Positions 15,662-25,000 of a stretch of DNA of 64,000 nt are shown here, piece by piece. This stretch comes from G965215055 sp965242685 (lineage in GTDB: Bacteria > Pseudomonadota > Gammaproteobacteria > UBA4575), in contig OZ251487.1 of the NCBI GenBank assembly GCA_965242685.1, forward strand, positions 124,001 to 188,000. The letters are read 5' to 3'. Within the stretch, counting starts at the first letter, position 1. Every line of letters starts with the position of its first letter. Made by a program: the position numbers and the translations under genes. The notes beneath the pieces are model-generated. The model made no database searches. It saw nothing but the letters and a program-made list of their open reading frames with translations, and was not told the DNA's origin.

Positions 15662-17383
15662 ATGAAGAAAGTTACTGTATTTGCATGGCGTTGGTACTTT
15701 CTGGTGTTTTTCTTTGTATTGGGGTTTGGCGTGTTATTTGCGCGCGCGGTTCATTTGCAGTTGTTGCCCGAGCATGATTTTTTAGAGGAGGAAGGTAAGG
15801 CGCGTCATCTGCGAGTAGTGGAAATGCCTGCGTATCGAGGCATGATTCTGGATAGAAATGGAGAGCTACTCGCAGTGAGCACGCCGGTCTACTCCGTATG
15901 GACAAATCCTAGAGAGATATCGAATAGCCATGACTCAATCAGGGAAGTGGCAAGTGTTTTAGGTTTGGACGTCGACAGCCTACTCAAAAAAGTACGAGAA
16001 AAAAGTACTCGTCAGTTCCTTTATGTAAAGCGCCAAGTCGATCCCGATCAGGCTGAAAGATTAAAACGGGCAAATATCACTGGAGTCTATTTGCAGCGCG
16101 AATATAGGCGTTACTACCCGACCGCGGAAGTCAGCTCGCATGTGCTGGGATTTACGAATATTGACGATAAAGGACTGGAAGGCATTGAGTTTGCTTATGA
16201 CCAATGGTTACGTGGTCAAGCCGGTGCCAAAAGGGTTATCAAGGATCGATTAAGTCGAGTTGTTGAAGATGTGGAGGCAATTCGTATTCCGCAATCGGGC
16301 CAAAACGTGGTGTTGGGCCTTGATCGAAAAGTGCAATACCTGGCTTACCGTGAATTGAAATCAGGGCTAGTGCGACACGGTGCTCGTTCTGCTTCCGCAG
16401 TGATGATCGAGTCACGAACGGGCGAGGTCATCGCGATGGCTAACGTGCCGTCATATAACCCTAACAACCGTAAAGGCTATCTCAGACATACGTACCGCAA
16501 TCGCGCAGTTACGGACGTTTTTGAACCGGGTTCAACGATTAAGCCGTTCACCATAGCGGCAGCCTTGGAGTCGGATCATTACTCTCCTCATACTCTCGTC
16601 GATACAACGCCGGGTAAGTATGTAGTCAGAAATCACGCGATTCGGGATATTAGGAATTATGGTCAGCTTACGGTGAGCGACATCATTCTTAAATCTAGTA
16701 ACGTGGGGGCAACGAAAGTTGGCATGACGATCTCGCCAGACAATTTATGGGCGATTTTCAATGATATCGGTATTGGTCAATCAACCGGTTCAGGTTTCCC
16801 GGGGGAGGCCGTTGGTCGGTTAAAAAATTTTCAGGATTGGTATGAGGTCGAACGCGCAACTTTGGCGTTTGGTTACGGCATGTCGATGACGACTTTGCAA
16901 TTGGCCCACGCTTACGCCGTATTGGCATCCGGAGGAAAAAAGTTGCCTGTTTCGATGCTACACGGGTCCGAGTTTGGTTCTGATCCGCATCCTTCGCAAA
17001 GGATATTTTCGTTACGTACCGCAGAACAAGTTCGCGCCATGCTGACAGCGGTCGTTTCCGATGAGGGAACGGGGGCGCGTGCGGCAATTTCTGGTTACAG
17101 CGTTGCAGGTAAAACAGGCACGGTACACAAGTTTAAAAAAGGCGGTTATGAAAAAGATAAGTATTTATCGCTGTTTGCTGGCATGGCGCCCGCAAGTGAT
17201 CCGCGGCTTGTACTGGTAGTGGTAGTGAATGAGCCGGGCAGGGGCATATATTTTGGTGGCCAGGTTGCCGCACCGATTTTTTCAAGGATTATGGGCGGCG
17301 CACTGCGCATACTCAATATTCCACCGGATAAAGTACCTGTACAGGCGAACTCTCCCAATCCCCCAAGAAATCGTGTGAGTTAG
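15662..17383 (+). CDS. ftsI: septal peptidoglycan transpeptidase FtsI (PBP3)
   Basis: A 573-residue class B penicillin-binding protein that cross-links septal wall. One N-terminal membrane segment (about residues 10-30), a dimerisation domain (RGMILDRNGELLA), then the transpeptidase domain with the active-site serine in STIK (Ser291), SSN (345-347) and KTGT (484-487). It works with FtsW, encoded in the same cluster. The C terminus is short and Pro/Asn-rich. Confidence 0.97.
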   Translation: MKKVTVFAWRWYFLVFFFVLGFGVLFARAVHLQLLPEHDFLEEEGKARHLRVVEMPAYRGMILDRNGELLAVSTPVYSVWTNPREISNSHDSIREVASVLGLDVDSLLKKVREKSTRQFLYVKRQVDPDQAERLKRANITGVYLQREYRRYYPTAEVSSHVLGFTNIDDKGLEGIEFAYDQWLRGQAGAKRVIKDRLSRVVEDVEAIRIPQSGQNVVLGLDRKVQYLAYRELKSGLVRHGARSASAVMIESRTGEVIAMANVPSYNPNNRKGYLRHTYRNRAVTDVFEPGSTIKPFTIAAALESDHYSPHTLVDTTPGKYVVRNHAIRDIRNYGQLTVSDIILKSSNVGATKVGMTISPDNLWAIFNDIGIGQSTGSGFPGEAVGRLKNFQDWYEVERATLAFGYGMSMTTLQLAHAYAVLASGGKKLPVSMLHGSEFGSDPHPSQRIFSLRTAEQVRAMLTAVVSDEGTGARAAISGYSVAGKTGTVHKFKKGGYEKDKYLSLFAGMAPASDPRLVLVVVVNEPGRGIYFGGQVAAPIFSRIMGGALRILNIPPDKVPVQANSPNPPRNRVS

Positions 17384-17386
17384 CTC

Positions 17387-18898
17387 ATGCAATTGTCTAA
17401 AGCCTCTTGGTCATTGGTAGATTTGTTAGAAGGTTGGGCAGAGGTGCAGGCATCCGATGCGAATACGATGATTACCGGCCTTAGTCTGGATAGCCGCATT
17501 ACTCAGACAGGAGATCTATTCTTTGCGATACAAGGATCGCAGAGACATGGCCTTGAATTCTGTGAGCAAGCTGTTATTGGTGGTGCCGCCGGTATTGTCT
17601 GGGAGCAAGGCGAAGGTGATGGGCAAGATCAATTACCGGATTCTGTTCCCAACGTTATGATCCCTGCTTTGCAGCAGAAAGTCGGTTTTATTGCAAAGCG
17701 TTTTTACCATGATCCTTCTTCACGGGTAAGTGTGATTGGCGTTACCGGAACAGATGGTAAGACTTCAGTAAGCCAGCTTATCGCGCAGGCGTTCACGCAG
17801 TTAAAGGTAGCTTGTGGAGTAATTGGAACGCTAGGCTATGGCATTTATCCTGATCTTGAGTCTGGTTCTCAAACTACACCCGATGCAATATACATTCAAG
17901 CCTTACTGAGCCGTTTCGTTGAAAAAAAGGTCTCTCGCGTAGTTATAGAAGCTTCATCTCATGGCCTGAGACAGGGCAGGTTAAACGGTACTATGGTTAC
18001 CACGGCCGTATTTACTAATCTGAGCCGCGATCATATGGATTACCACCGGTCCTTGAAGGATTACATCGAGTCCAAGCGCATTTTGTTTCAAATACCGAAT
18101 TTACAGCACGCGGTTATCAATATCGATGATGAGTTTGGATGCCAACTGGCAAGCGAACTGGACAAGCGAGTAAATGTCATTACCTATTCCCATGATAACT
18201 TTTGTCCGCATCTTGGTACTTATATTTATGCAAAAGAAATTTGTTCTGCCTGGAAGACCACAACGATCGTAATTGAGTCAAGCTGGGGGACTGCCACCGT
18301 TGAAACCAAGCTTTACGGGAAATTTAACGTCAGCAACATGCTTGCGACGATAGGGGCGTTGCTTACAAGTGGATATTCTTTTCAGGATATCATCAAAGCC
18401 GTTTCCCTGGCGAGCACCGTACCCGGTCGCATGGAAGCAGTTACGGATGCGCGTGATGTGCCAACCGTCATCATAGATTACGCGCATACCCCTCAGGCAC
18501 TTGAAAATGTTTTGCAGGCCCTTCGTGACCGTAGTGCGGGTAAGCTCTGGTGCGTATTTGGATGTGGCGGCAATCGCGACTCTGGCAAGCGTAAATTGAT
18601 GGCCCGTACAGTTGAACGGTTTGCCGATTATGCGGTTGTCACGGATGACAACCCTCGTTCGGAAGATCCGGAAACCATCATTCGAGACGTAATTACCGGA
18701 TTTTCGTCTTCGGCCAACTATTCTTTAATTCCCGGGCGAAGACAGGCCATCAAGTACGCAATAAATAATGCTGCCCACGAGGATACGGTGCTAATTGCGG
18801 GCAAGGGGCATGAAACGATGCAGGTTATAAATAATGAAGTCATACCTTTTGACGACAAGGAAGTTGCCGCGACGTACTTACAAGATTACAGACGATGA
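17387..18898 (+). CDS. murE: UDP-MurNAc-tripeptide synthetase MurE
   Basis: A 503-residue Mur ligase that adds meso-diaminopimelate to UDP-MurNAc-L-Ala-D-Glu in the cytoplasm. The ATP loop GVTGTDGKTS lies at residues 118-127. The motif DNPRSEDPE in the C-terminal domain marks diaminopimelate rather than lysine as substrate, in line with dapA in this window. Its stop overlaps murF (ATGA). Confidence 0.97.
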   Translation: MQLSKASWSLVDLLEGWAEVQASDANTMITGLSLDSRITQTGDLFFAIQGSQRHGLEFCEQAVIGGAAGIVWEQGEGDGQDQLPDSVPNVMIPALQQKVGFIAKRFYHDPSSRVSVIGVTGTDGKTSVSQLIAQAFTQLKVACGVIGTLGYGIYPDLESGSQTTPDAIYIQALLSRFVEKKVSRVVIEASSHGLRQGRLNGTMVTTAVFTNLSRDHMDYHRSLKDYIESKRILFQIPNLQHAVINIDDEFGCQLASELDKRVNVITYSHDNFCPHLGTYIYAKEICSAWKTTTIVIESSWGTATVETKLYGKFNVSNMLATIGALLTSGYSFQDIIKAVSLASTVPGRMEAVTDARDVPTVIIDYAHTPQALENVLQALRDRSAGKLWCVFGCGGNRDSGKRKLMARTVERFADYAVVTDDNPRSEDPETIIRDVITGFSSSANYSLIPGRRQAIKYAINNAAHEDTVLIAGKGHETMQVINNEVIPFDDKEVAATYLQDYRR

Positions 18899-20259
18899 AG
18901 CTCACGCTTGCCAAGATTGCTCATGTGACCGATGGCCGTTTGATCGGGGAAGATAGAGTAGTAACTGGTTTATCAACCGACACACGCATGTTACAAAAAG
19001 AAAACTTGTTTGTTGCCTTGATTGGAAAGAGGTTTGATCCGCATAAGTTGATTGAGGCCGGGAGAGCGGATGATGCAGGTGCCGTGTTGGTTGAGCACCG
19101 TTTGCATGTTAAATGTCCGCAGATAGTCGTTCACGACACCTATTCTGCCTTGCAGAGTCTGGCGAGCGCATGGCGCGACGGATTTAAGATACCCGTTGTC
19201 GGGATTACAGGATCAAACGGTAAAACGTCCGTTAAGGAATTGATCAGGAAAATCTTGGCCACCCGGGGGGATGTATTGGCGACCCGCGGGAACTTGAATA
19301 ACCATATCGGTGTTCCGCTTACGCTCCTCGGTTTACATGAAGGCCACCGTTATGCCGTTATAGAGATGGGTGCCAATCACGCCGGTGAAATCGAAAAACT
19401 TACGCAGTTGGTGAATCCTGACGTAGGCGTAATAACGAACGTCGGGCCGGCACATTTGGAAGGGTTTGGCTCAATAGAAGGCGTTGCGCACGCCAAGGCT
19501 GAGTTATACCGATGCTTGAATCCTCGCGGCATTGCGGTGGTAAACGCGGATGAACCTTATCGCCGGCTTTGGGAAAAAGATATTGGTCAACGCAAAACAG
19601 TAACGTTCGGCATGGGTAAGGATGCAGATATATCCGGCCGGAGAATGCACGCGGGAGCAGTAAAAATTACTACATCCATGGGAGAAATACGTACCCGGCT
19701 GCAAGCGTCGGGATCGCATGTGACATATAACGCATTGGCTGCCGTTGCGGCATGTTTAAGTGTGGGAGTTGGTCTTGACTATATAAAGGCCGGACTTGAG
19801 GATGCGAAACCCGTGTCCGGTCGTTTGGTTCAACTCAAGGGCGTTGGTGGTGCCTGCATATTGGATGACAGCTATAACGCGAATCCAGCTTCTCTATACG
19901 TGGCTTTGGATGCGCAGGCACAAGAGAAAGGCGAGTCCTGGCTGGTGTTTGGGGACATGGGTGAATTGGGAAAAGAGAGTATTACGCTGCATAAAGAAGC
20001 GGGAGAAATGGCTAGGGAATTTGGGGTCACGCGTTTATTGGCACTTGGAGAGCTTGCCAGGTATGCCGCAGATTCCTTTGGAAAGGGTGCCACGCATTTT
20101 TCAGATCATGCAGCCATCATCAAAGTTTTGCAGAAAGATTTGCATGAAAGGATTTGTGTACTGATAAAGGGTTCTCGCGCCATGCAGTTAGAGAAAATTG
20201 TTGCGGGAATACGGTTGTCTTCAAATTTACAAACCATCTGTAACGAGCATGCTGCTTAA
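18895..20259 (+). CDS. murF: UDP-MurNAc-pentapeptide synthetase MurF
   Basis: A 454-residue Mur ligase that adds D-Ala-D-Ala to the tripeptide, finishing the cytoplasmic nucleotide precursor. ATP loop GITGSNGKTSVKE; further signatures NLNNHIGVPLTLL, AVIEMGANHAGEI and DDSYNANPAS. Overlaps murE by 4 bases and mraY by 11 bases. Confidence 0.97.
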   Translation: MKLTLAKIAHVTDGRLIGEDRVVTGLSTDTRMLQKENLFVALIGKRFDPHKLIEAGRADDAGAVLVEHRLHVKCPQIVVHDTYSALQSLASAWRDGFKIPVVGITGSNGKTSVKELIRKILATRGDVLATRGNLNNHIGVPLTLLGLHEGHRYAVIEMGANHAGEIEKLTQLVNPDVGVITNVGPAHLEGFGSIEGVAHAKAELYRCLNPRGIAVVNADEPYRRLWEKDIGQRKTVTFGMGKDADISGRRMHAGAVKITTSMGEIRTRLQASGSHVTYNALAAVAACLSVGVGLDYIKAGLEDAKPVSGRLVQLKGVGGACILDDSYNANPASLYVALDAQAQEKGESWLVFGDMGELGKESITLHKEAGEMAREFGVTRLLALGELARYAADSFGKGATHFSDHAAIIKVLQKDLHERICVLIKGSRAMQLEKIVAGIRLSSNLQTICNEHAA

Positions 20260-21331
20260 ATTATTTGCATACCTGGGAGAGGTTTATTCTGGTTTCAACG
20301 TATTTCAGTATCTGACCTTGCGATCTATTTTAGGCGTTTTAACCGCACTGGTGGTCTGTTTTATTACCGGCCCGATTATGATTCGTAAACTAAGGGGCTA
20401 CAAAATTTATCAGAACATCAGAGAAGATGGGCCACAGACGCACCTTGACAAGGCAAGCACCCCAACTATGGGAGGAGTTTTTATTTTATTTGCGGTACTT
20501 ACCAGCGTCTTGTTATGGAGTGACTTGTCAAATCGTTATGTGTGGTTTGCGATGGGGACCACTTTTCTTTTTGGTCTGGTGGGTGCGGTGGATGACGTTA
20601 AAAAATTGTTGAGTAAATCAGGCGCGGGGTTGACTGCAAAAGGCAAGTATTTTTTGCAATCCATAGTTGCTGTCGGCATTGCCATACTCTTGTATTACAG
20701 CGCGCAAATTCCAATGGAAACTAATTTATATATCCCATTTCTCAAGGATATGTTTATTCCTCTGGGAGGCTGGTTTGTGGTTTTAACTTATTTTGTAATC
20801 GTTGGTTCCAGCAATGCGGTGAATCTTACTGATGGCCTTGATGGCCTTGCGATTATGCCGATTGTAATGGTCACTGGTGCGCTTGGCGTGTTTGCGTATG
20901 CAAGTGGCAATATAAATTTTTCAAATTACCTTGCGATACCGCATTTACCGTTGGCCGGTGAATTAGTGGTTTTTTGTGGTGCGGTGGTAGGTGCCGGTAT
21001 GGGGTTTCTCTGGTTCAATGCTTATCCGGCGCAAGTTTTCATGGGTGACATGGGAGCATTGGCGCTTGGTGCAGCAGTAGGTGTACTGGCAGTGCTGGTA
21101 AGGCAGGAAATTTTGCTCATGGTTATGGGCGGGATTTTTGTGCTTGAGGCGGTATCCGTGATGGTTCAAGTGGTGTCCTTTAAGTTTACCGGTAAGAGAA
21201 TTTTTCAGATGGCGCCGTTACATCATCACTTTGAACTAAAGGGCTGGCCGGAGCCAAGGGTGATTGTACGTTTCTGGATCATAACCTTGGTTCTGGTATT
21301 AGTAGGGTTGGCAACGTTGAAAATTCGGTAA
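20249..21331 (+). CDS. mraY: phospho-MurNAc-pentapeptide transferase MraY
   Basis: A 360-residue membrane enzyme that moves phospho-MurNAc-pentapeptide onto undecaprenyl phosphate to make lipid I. About ten membrane helices; motifs DKASTPTMGG, NLTDGLDGLA, FMGDMGALALG and the catalytic APLHHHFEL loop. The frame is open further upstream, but ATG 20249 gives the usual MLLKLFAYL-type start. Confidence 0.97.
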   Translation: MLLKLFAYLGEVYSGFNVFQYLTLRSILGVLTALVVCFITGPIMIRKLRGYKIYQNIREDGPQTHLDKASTPTMGGVFILFAVLTSVLLWSDLSNRYVWFAMGTTFLFGLVGAVDDVKKLLSKSGAGLTAKGKYFLQSIVAVGIAILLYYSAQIPMETNLYIPFLKDMFIPLGGWFVVLTYFVIVGSSNAVNLTDGLDGLAIMPIVMVTGALGVFAYASGNINFSNYLAIPHLPLAGELVVFCGAVVGAGMGFLWFNAYPAQVFMGDMGALALGAAVGVLAVLVRQEILLMVMGGIFVLEAVSVMVQVVSFKFTGKRIFQMAPLHHHFELKGWPEPRVIVRFWIITLVLVLVGLATLKIR

Positions 21332-21337
21332 AGGCTT

Positions 21338-22693
21338 ATGGGATTTGCACTATACAAGCAGCAGGTGGATAAACGTTATGAAACGATGGTTGTGGGACTC
21401 GGTGAAACCGGCCTGTCGATAGCACGTTATTTACACGATCGCGGGATACCGTTTGCCGTGGCGGATACCCGCTCGTTACCGCCTAAGATCAACAGTTTTA
21501 GGCAGCAGTTTCCGGACGTTGATGTATATCTGGGGAAATTGTCGGCAGGTTTGTTTCAGGGCATCAAGCGTATCCTGGTAAGTCCGGGTATCGATATAAA
21601 TAACCAGTGCTTGCAAGCTGCGGTGAGACAAGGGGCGGAATGCTATGGGGATATCGAGTTGTTTGCTAACAACACGCAAACCCCGATCGTTGCCATTACT
21701 GGCTCCAATGGTAAAAGCACGGTAGCAAGTCTGGTCACTGCGATGGCACGGTCAGCAAATGTGAAGGCCTATGCGGGAGGTAACTTACGTCCTCCTGCCA
21801 TGGACTTACTTGGTTTCCAGGATGCCGAGTTGTTTGTGTTGGAGTTATCGAGTTTTCAGTTGGAGTCTACTTGTTCGTTAAAGCCCTTGGTCAGCGTGGT
21901 ATTAAACATATCCCCGGATCATCTGGACAGACATAAGAGTATTGGCCGTTATACCCGTATCAAGGAAAAAATTTATGCCCATGCGAAGATCAGTGTCATC
22001 AATCGCGACGATGTGCTTGTTACGAAAATGAAGACTTCGGGCAAAGTCGTCAGCTTTGGCTTGGGTTACTCGGCTGATGACGAGTTTGGCGTAGTGCACG
22101 ATAACGGCAATACTTTTTTGGCGAAGGGGCAACGTTGTTTATTGGCCACGGATGAACTTACATTGTTGGGCGAAGCCGGAGTTTTTAACTCACTCGCTGC
22201 ATTGGCGATAGGCGAGGCGCTAAAACTACCTTTAGAAAAAATGCTTTATACGCTGAAGCATTTCAAAGGACTTGCTCATAGGTTGTCTCTCGTGGGTAAA
22301 GCGGACGGGGTGTTTTGGTTTAACGATTCCAAGGGCACCAATATTGGTGCTTCAGTGAGTTCTTTACGTAGCTTACAAGCGAATATTATTTTGCTGGCGG
22401 GCGGAGTTTTCAAAGGTGGAGACCTGCATGTTTTGCGTGAGACGGTAGCCAAGCATGCAAGGTATGTAGTTTTATTTGGTCGGGACGCAGACGTGTTGAA
22501 ACGGGCGTTACATGGCGCGGCAATTATTCATGTAGCGGATTCAATCCGTGCTGCCGTTGGTATTGCACAACGCTTGTCGAAGTCAGGTGACAAAGTACTG
22601 CTGTCACCTGCTTGTGCCAGTTTTGACATGTACGAAGACTACGTTGCGCGGGGCGAGGATTTTGAGGCTTGTGTCAGGGAGATGGTTTTATGA
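21338..22693 (+). CDS. murD: UDP-MurNAc-L-alanine:D-glutamate ligase MurD
   Basis: A 451-residue Mur ligase that adds D-glutamate to UDP-MurNAc-L-Ala. N-terminal Rossmann domain (VVGLGETGLSIARYL), ATP loop AITGSNGKSTVASL, and C-terminal SPACASFDMYEDYVARGEDF. Its stop overlaps ftsW (ATGA). Confidence 0.97.
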   Translation: MGFALYKQQVDKRYETMVVGLGETGLSIARYLHDRGIPFAVADTRSLPPKINSFRQQFPDVDVYLGKLSAGLFQGIKRILVSPGIDINNQCLQAAVRQGAECYGDIELFANNTQTPIVAITGSNGKSTVASLVTAMARSANVKAYAGGNLRPPAMDLLGFQDAELFVLELSSFQLESTCSLKPLVSVVLNISPDHLDRHKSIGRYTRIKEKIYAHAKISVINRDDVLVTKMKTSGKVVSFGLGYSADDEFGVVHDNGNTFLAKGQRCLLATDELTLLGEAGVFNSLAALAIGEALKLPLEKMLYTLKHFKGLAHRLSLVGKADGVFWFNDSKGTNIGASVSSLRSLQANIILLAGGVFKGGDLHVLRETVAKHARYVVLFGRDADVLKRALHGAAIIHVADSIRAAVGIAQRLSKSGDKVLLSPACASFDMYEDYVARGEDFEACVREMVL

Positions 22694-23859
22694 GTGCGTC
22701 TATGCAAGCTTCCAGGCGGCCGTCTGACAACCTGCATGTCAAGATGACAAAGCGTTGTGACACAACGCTGATTATATCGGTAATGTTGCTACTTGGCATA
22801 GGTTTGGTGATGGTGGCGTCTTCTTCAATTGAAATTGCTGAAAAAATGACCGGTGACCCACTGTATTACTTCAAACGCCAATTTATTTTTGTATTACTTG
22901 GCGTGTCGGCAGGCTTTGTGTTGACAAGGATTCGCTTGATGCACTGGGAAAGTGTAAGTGCATTGCTGTTATTTCTCATGGTTGCCTTATTGGGACTGGT
23001 ATTGATACCGGGGTTGGGTAAAACGGTAAACGGCAGTACACGTTGGCTGGCACTCGGGTCATTCGGGTTTCAGGTATCGGAAGTTGTCAAGCTACTACTC
23101 ATTATATACCTTGCGGGTTATGCTGTAAGACAAGAAAAACAGATTCGAGATTCATTCATCGGGCTTCTTAAACCGATGTTTGTTATCGGTATGCTTCTTG
23201 TCCTGCTGCTGCTTGAGCCGGACTTCGGTGCTGCCATTGTGCTACTGGCAATCGCCTTGGGGATGTTTTATCTGGCGGGTGTCAGCATCTGGAAGTTTGG
23301 AATTTTAATTCTTGCTTGTGTGCCTTTTATGGCACTTGTTGCCGTTTCATCACCTTACCGCGTAGAACGGTTTACTTCGTTCTTAAATCCATGGTTAGAC
23401 CCGTATGGCTCCGGATTTCAACTTACTCAATCCCTGATAGCGATCGGCAGTGGTTCCTGGACGGGATTAGGTTTGGGTGCAAGTGTACAGAAGCTGTTTT
23501 ATTTGCCGGAGGCACACACTGATTTTGTATTTGCGGTAATTGCCGAAGAACTAGGCTTGCTTGGCATTGTTGTGATATTGGCTTTATTTATCGCGTTGAT
23601 TTATCGGTGTTTTGCGATTGGTAGGCTGGCTGAAATACGAGGTACGCGATTTGGTGCGCAGGTATGTTATGGAACAGGTATATGGTTAGGGTTACAGGCG
23701 TTTGTCAATATAGGTGTAAACATGGGCATACTACCAACGAAAGGGTTGACTTTGCCGTTGATTAGCGCCGGAGGGAGTAGTCTATTGGCGGTGTGCATGG
23801 CGATTGGTCTTGTTGTGCGTGTATATATTGAGAGTGTCGAAGAATCACCGATGCGATGA
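22690..23859 (+). CDS. ftsW: septal peptidoglycan polymerase FtsW
   Basis: A 389-residue SEDS-family glycosyltransferase that polymerises lipid II at the septum with FtsI as partner. Around ten membrane helices; signatures GSTRWLALGSFGFQVSE, LLLEPDFGAAIVL and the PEAHTDFVFAVIAEELG loop, then PTKGLTLPLISAGGSSLL. ATG 22690 (overlap with the murD stop) is preferred to an upstream start. Confidence 0.97.
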   Translation: MSASMQASRRPSDNLHVKMTKRCDTTLIISVMLLLGIGLVMVASSSIEIAEKMTGDPLYYFKRQFIFVLLGVSAGFVLTRIRLMHWESVSALLLFLMVALLGLVLIPGLGKTVNGSTRWLALGSFGFQVSEVVKLLLIIYLAGYAVRQEKQIRDSFIGLLKPMFVIGMLLVLLLLEPDFGAAIVLLAIALGMFYLAGVSIWKFGILILACVPFMALVAVSSPYRVERFTSFLNPWLDPYGSGFQLTQSLIAIGSGSWTGLGLGASVQKLFYLPEAHTDFVFAVIAEELGLLGIVVILALFIALIYRCFAIGRLAEIRGTRFGAQVCYGTGIWLGLQAFVNIGVNMGILPTKGLTLPLISAGGSSLLAVCMAIGLVVRVYIESVEESPMR

Positions 23860-23872
23860 TGGATGATTCATT

Positions 23873-25000
23873 ATGAAACGTGGACGTTCTCCGATCATGA
23901 TATTCGCTGGAGGCACGGGCGGCCATGTTTTTCCTGCGCTTGCGGTAGCGAAGAAAATTAAGCAGCGAGGTGTGCCTGTTGTTTGGGCGGGTACCAAGAA
24001 AGGTATTGAGGCACAGGTAGTCACCAAAGCGGGCTATCAAGTCGAGTGGATTATGGCAAGCAGTCCGCGCGGCAAAAGTGTGGTGGCTTATTTGTTCGCG
24101 CCATTTCAATTTATCTTGGTTGGTTTGCAGACAGTTTGGCTGTTCGTTAAGCACTGGCCTTGTGCCGTCTTGGGTATGGGTGGATTTGTTGCTGCTTCAG
24201 GTGGTTTAGTTGCGGTGCTGCTGAGGAAGCCGCTGGTCATTCATGAGCAGAATGCGGTTGCGGGATTAACGAATCGTATGCTTGCGCCGTTTGCCGCCCA
24301 TGTCCTGAGTGGTTTTCCTGCTACTTTTACATGTCAAAACGTTGCGGTGGTGGGTAATCCAGTGCGTGAGGAAATTTTGCAAATTCAACGTGAACATGTA
24401 GTCGCGGAGCCACCCACCAGGTCTCTACGGGTGCTTGTGGTCGGGGGTAGCCAAGGCGCACGAATATTCAATAAGGTGGTGCCGGCGGCATTGGCGCGGG
24501 TTCCCCTGGAGGCACGCCCGGATGTTTGGCACCAAACTGGAAAGCAAGGTCTTTGTTATACGCGAGACCAATATGAGAGTCATAATGTTAAAGCTCGCAC
24601 GGATGCGTTTATTGATGCCATGTATGATGCGTATAGTTGGGCGGATTTTGTAATTTGTCGAGCTGGGGCGATGACTGTGGCGGAACTTGCGGCAGCGGGA
24701 GTGAGTGCGGTTTTAGTGCCTTATCCCCATGCGATAGATGATCATCAGACAGCCAATGCAACGGTCCTGGCAGACGCAGGTGCGGTATTTTTAATTCAAG
24801 AACACGAGTTGAATGAGGCTGCTTTGGCTCAACTGCTGCATGATATTTCAAAAGATCGTTTTATCCTTAAAAAGGCGGTAAAGGCGGTTCGCGCATTTGC
24901 GAAACCACACGCTGCGGATGATGTTGCCAATACCTGTTTGCAGGCCTGTTTCAGGAAAAATACTCGTAGGTCGAACAGCCTGGAGAAAGGTTTTTCATAA
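23873..25000 (+). CDS. murG: lipid II synthase MurG
   Basis: A 375-residue GT-B glycosyltransferase that adds GlcNAc to lipid I at the inner face of the membrane. The N-terminal GGTGGHVFPALAVA loop and the C-terminal CRAGAMTVAELAAAG nucleotide-sugar site are present, as is HEQNAVAGLTNR. The ATG lies 13 bases after ftsW; the stop overlaps murC (TAATG). Confidence 0.97.
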   Translation: MKRGRSPIMIFAGGTGGHVFPALAVAKKIKQRGVPVVWAGTKKGIEAQVVTKAGYQVEWIMASSPRGKSVVAYLFAPFQFILVGLQTVWLFVKHWPCAVLGMGGFVAASGGLVAVLLRKPLVIHEQNAVAGLTNRMLAPFAAHVLSGFPATFTCQNVAVVGNPVREEILQIQREHVVAEPPTRSLRVLVVGGSQGARIFNKVVPAALARVPLEARPDVWHQTGKQGLCYTRDQYESHNVKARTDAFIDAMYDAYSWADFVICRAGAMTVAELAAAGVSAVLVPYPHAIDDHQTANATVLADAGAVFLIQEHELNEAALAQLLHDISKDRFILKKAVKAVRAFAKPHAADDVANTCLQACFRKNTRRSNSLEKGFS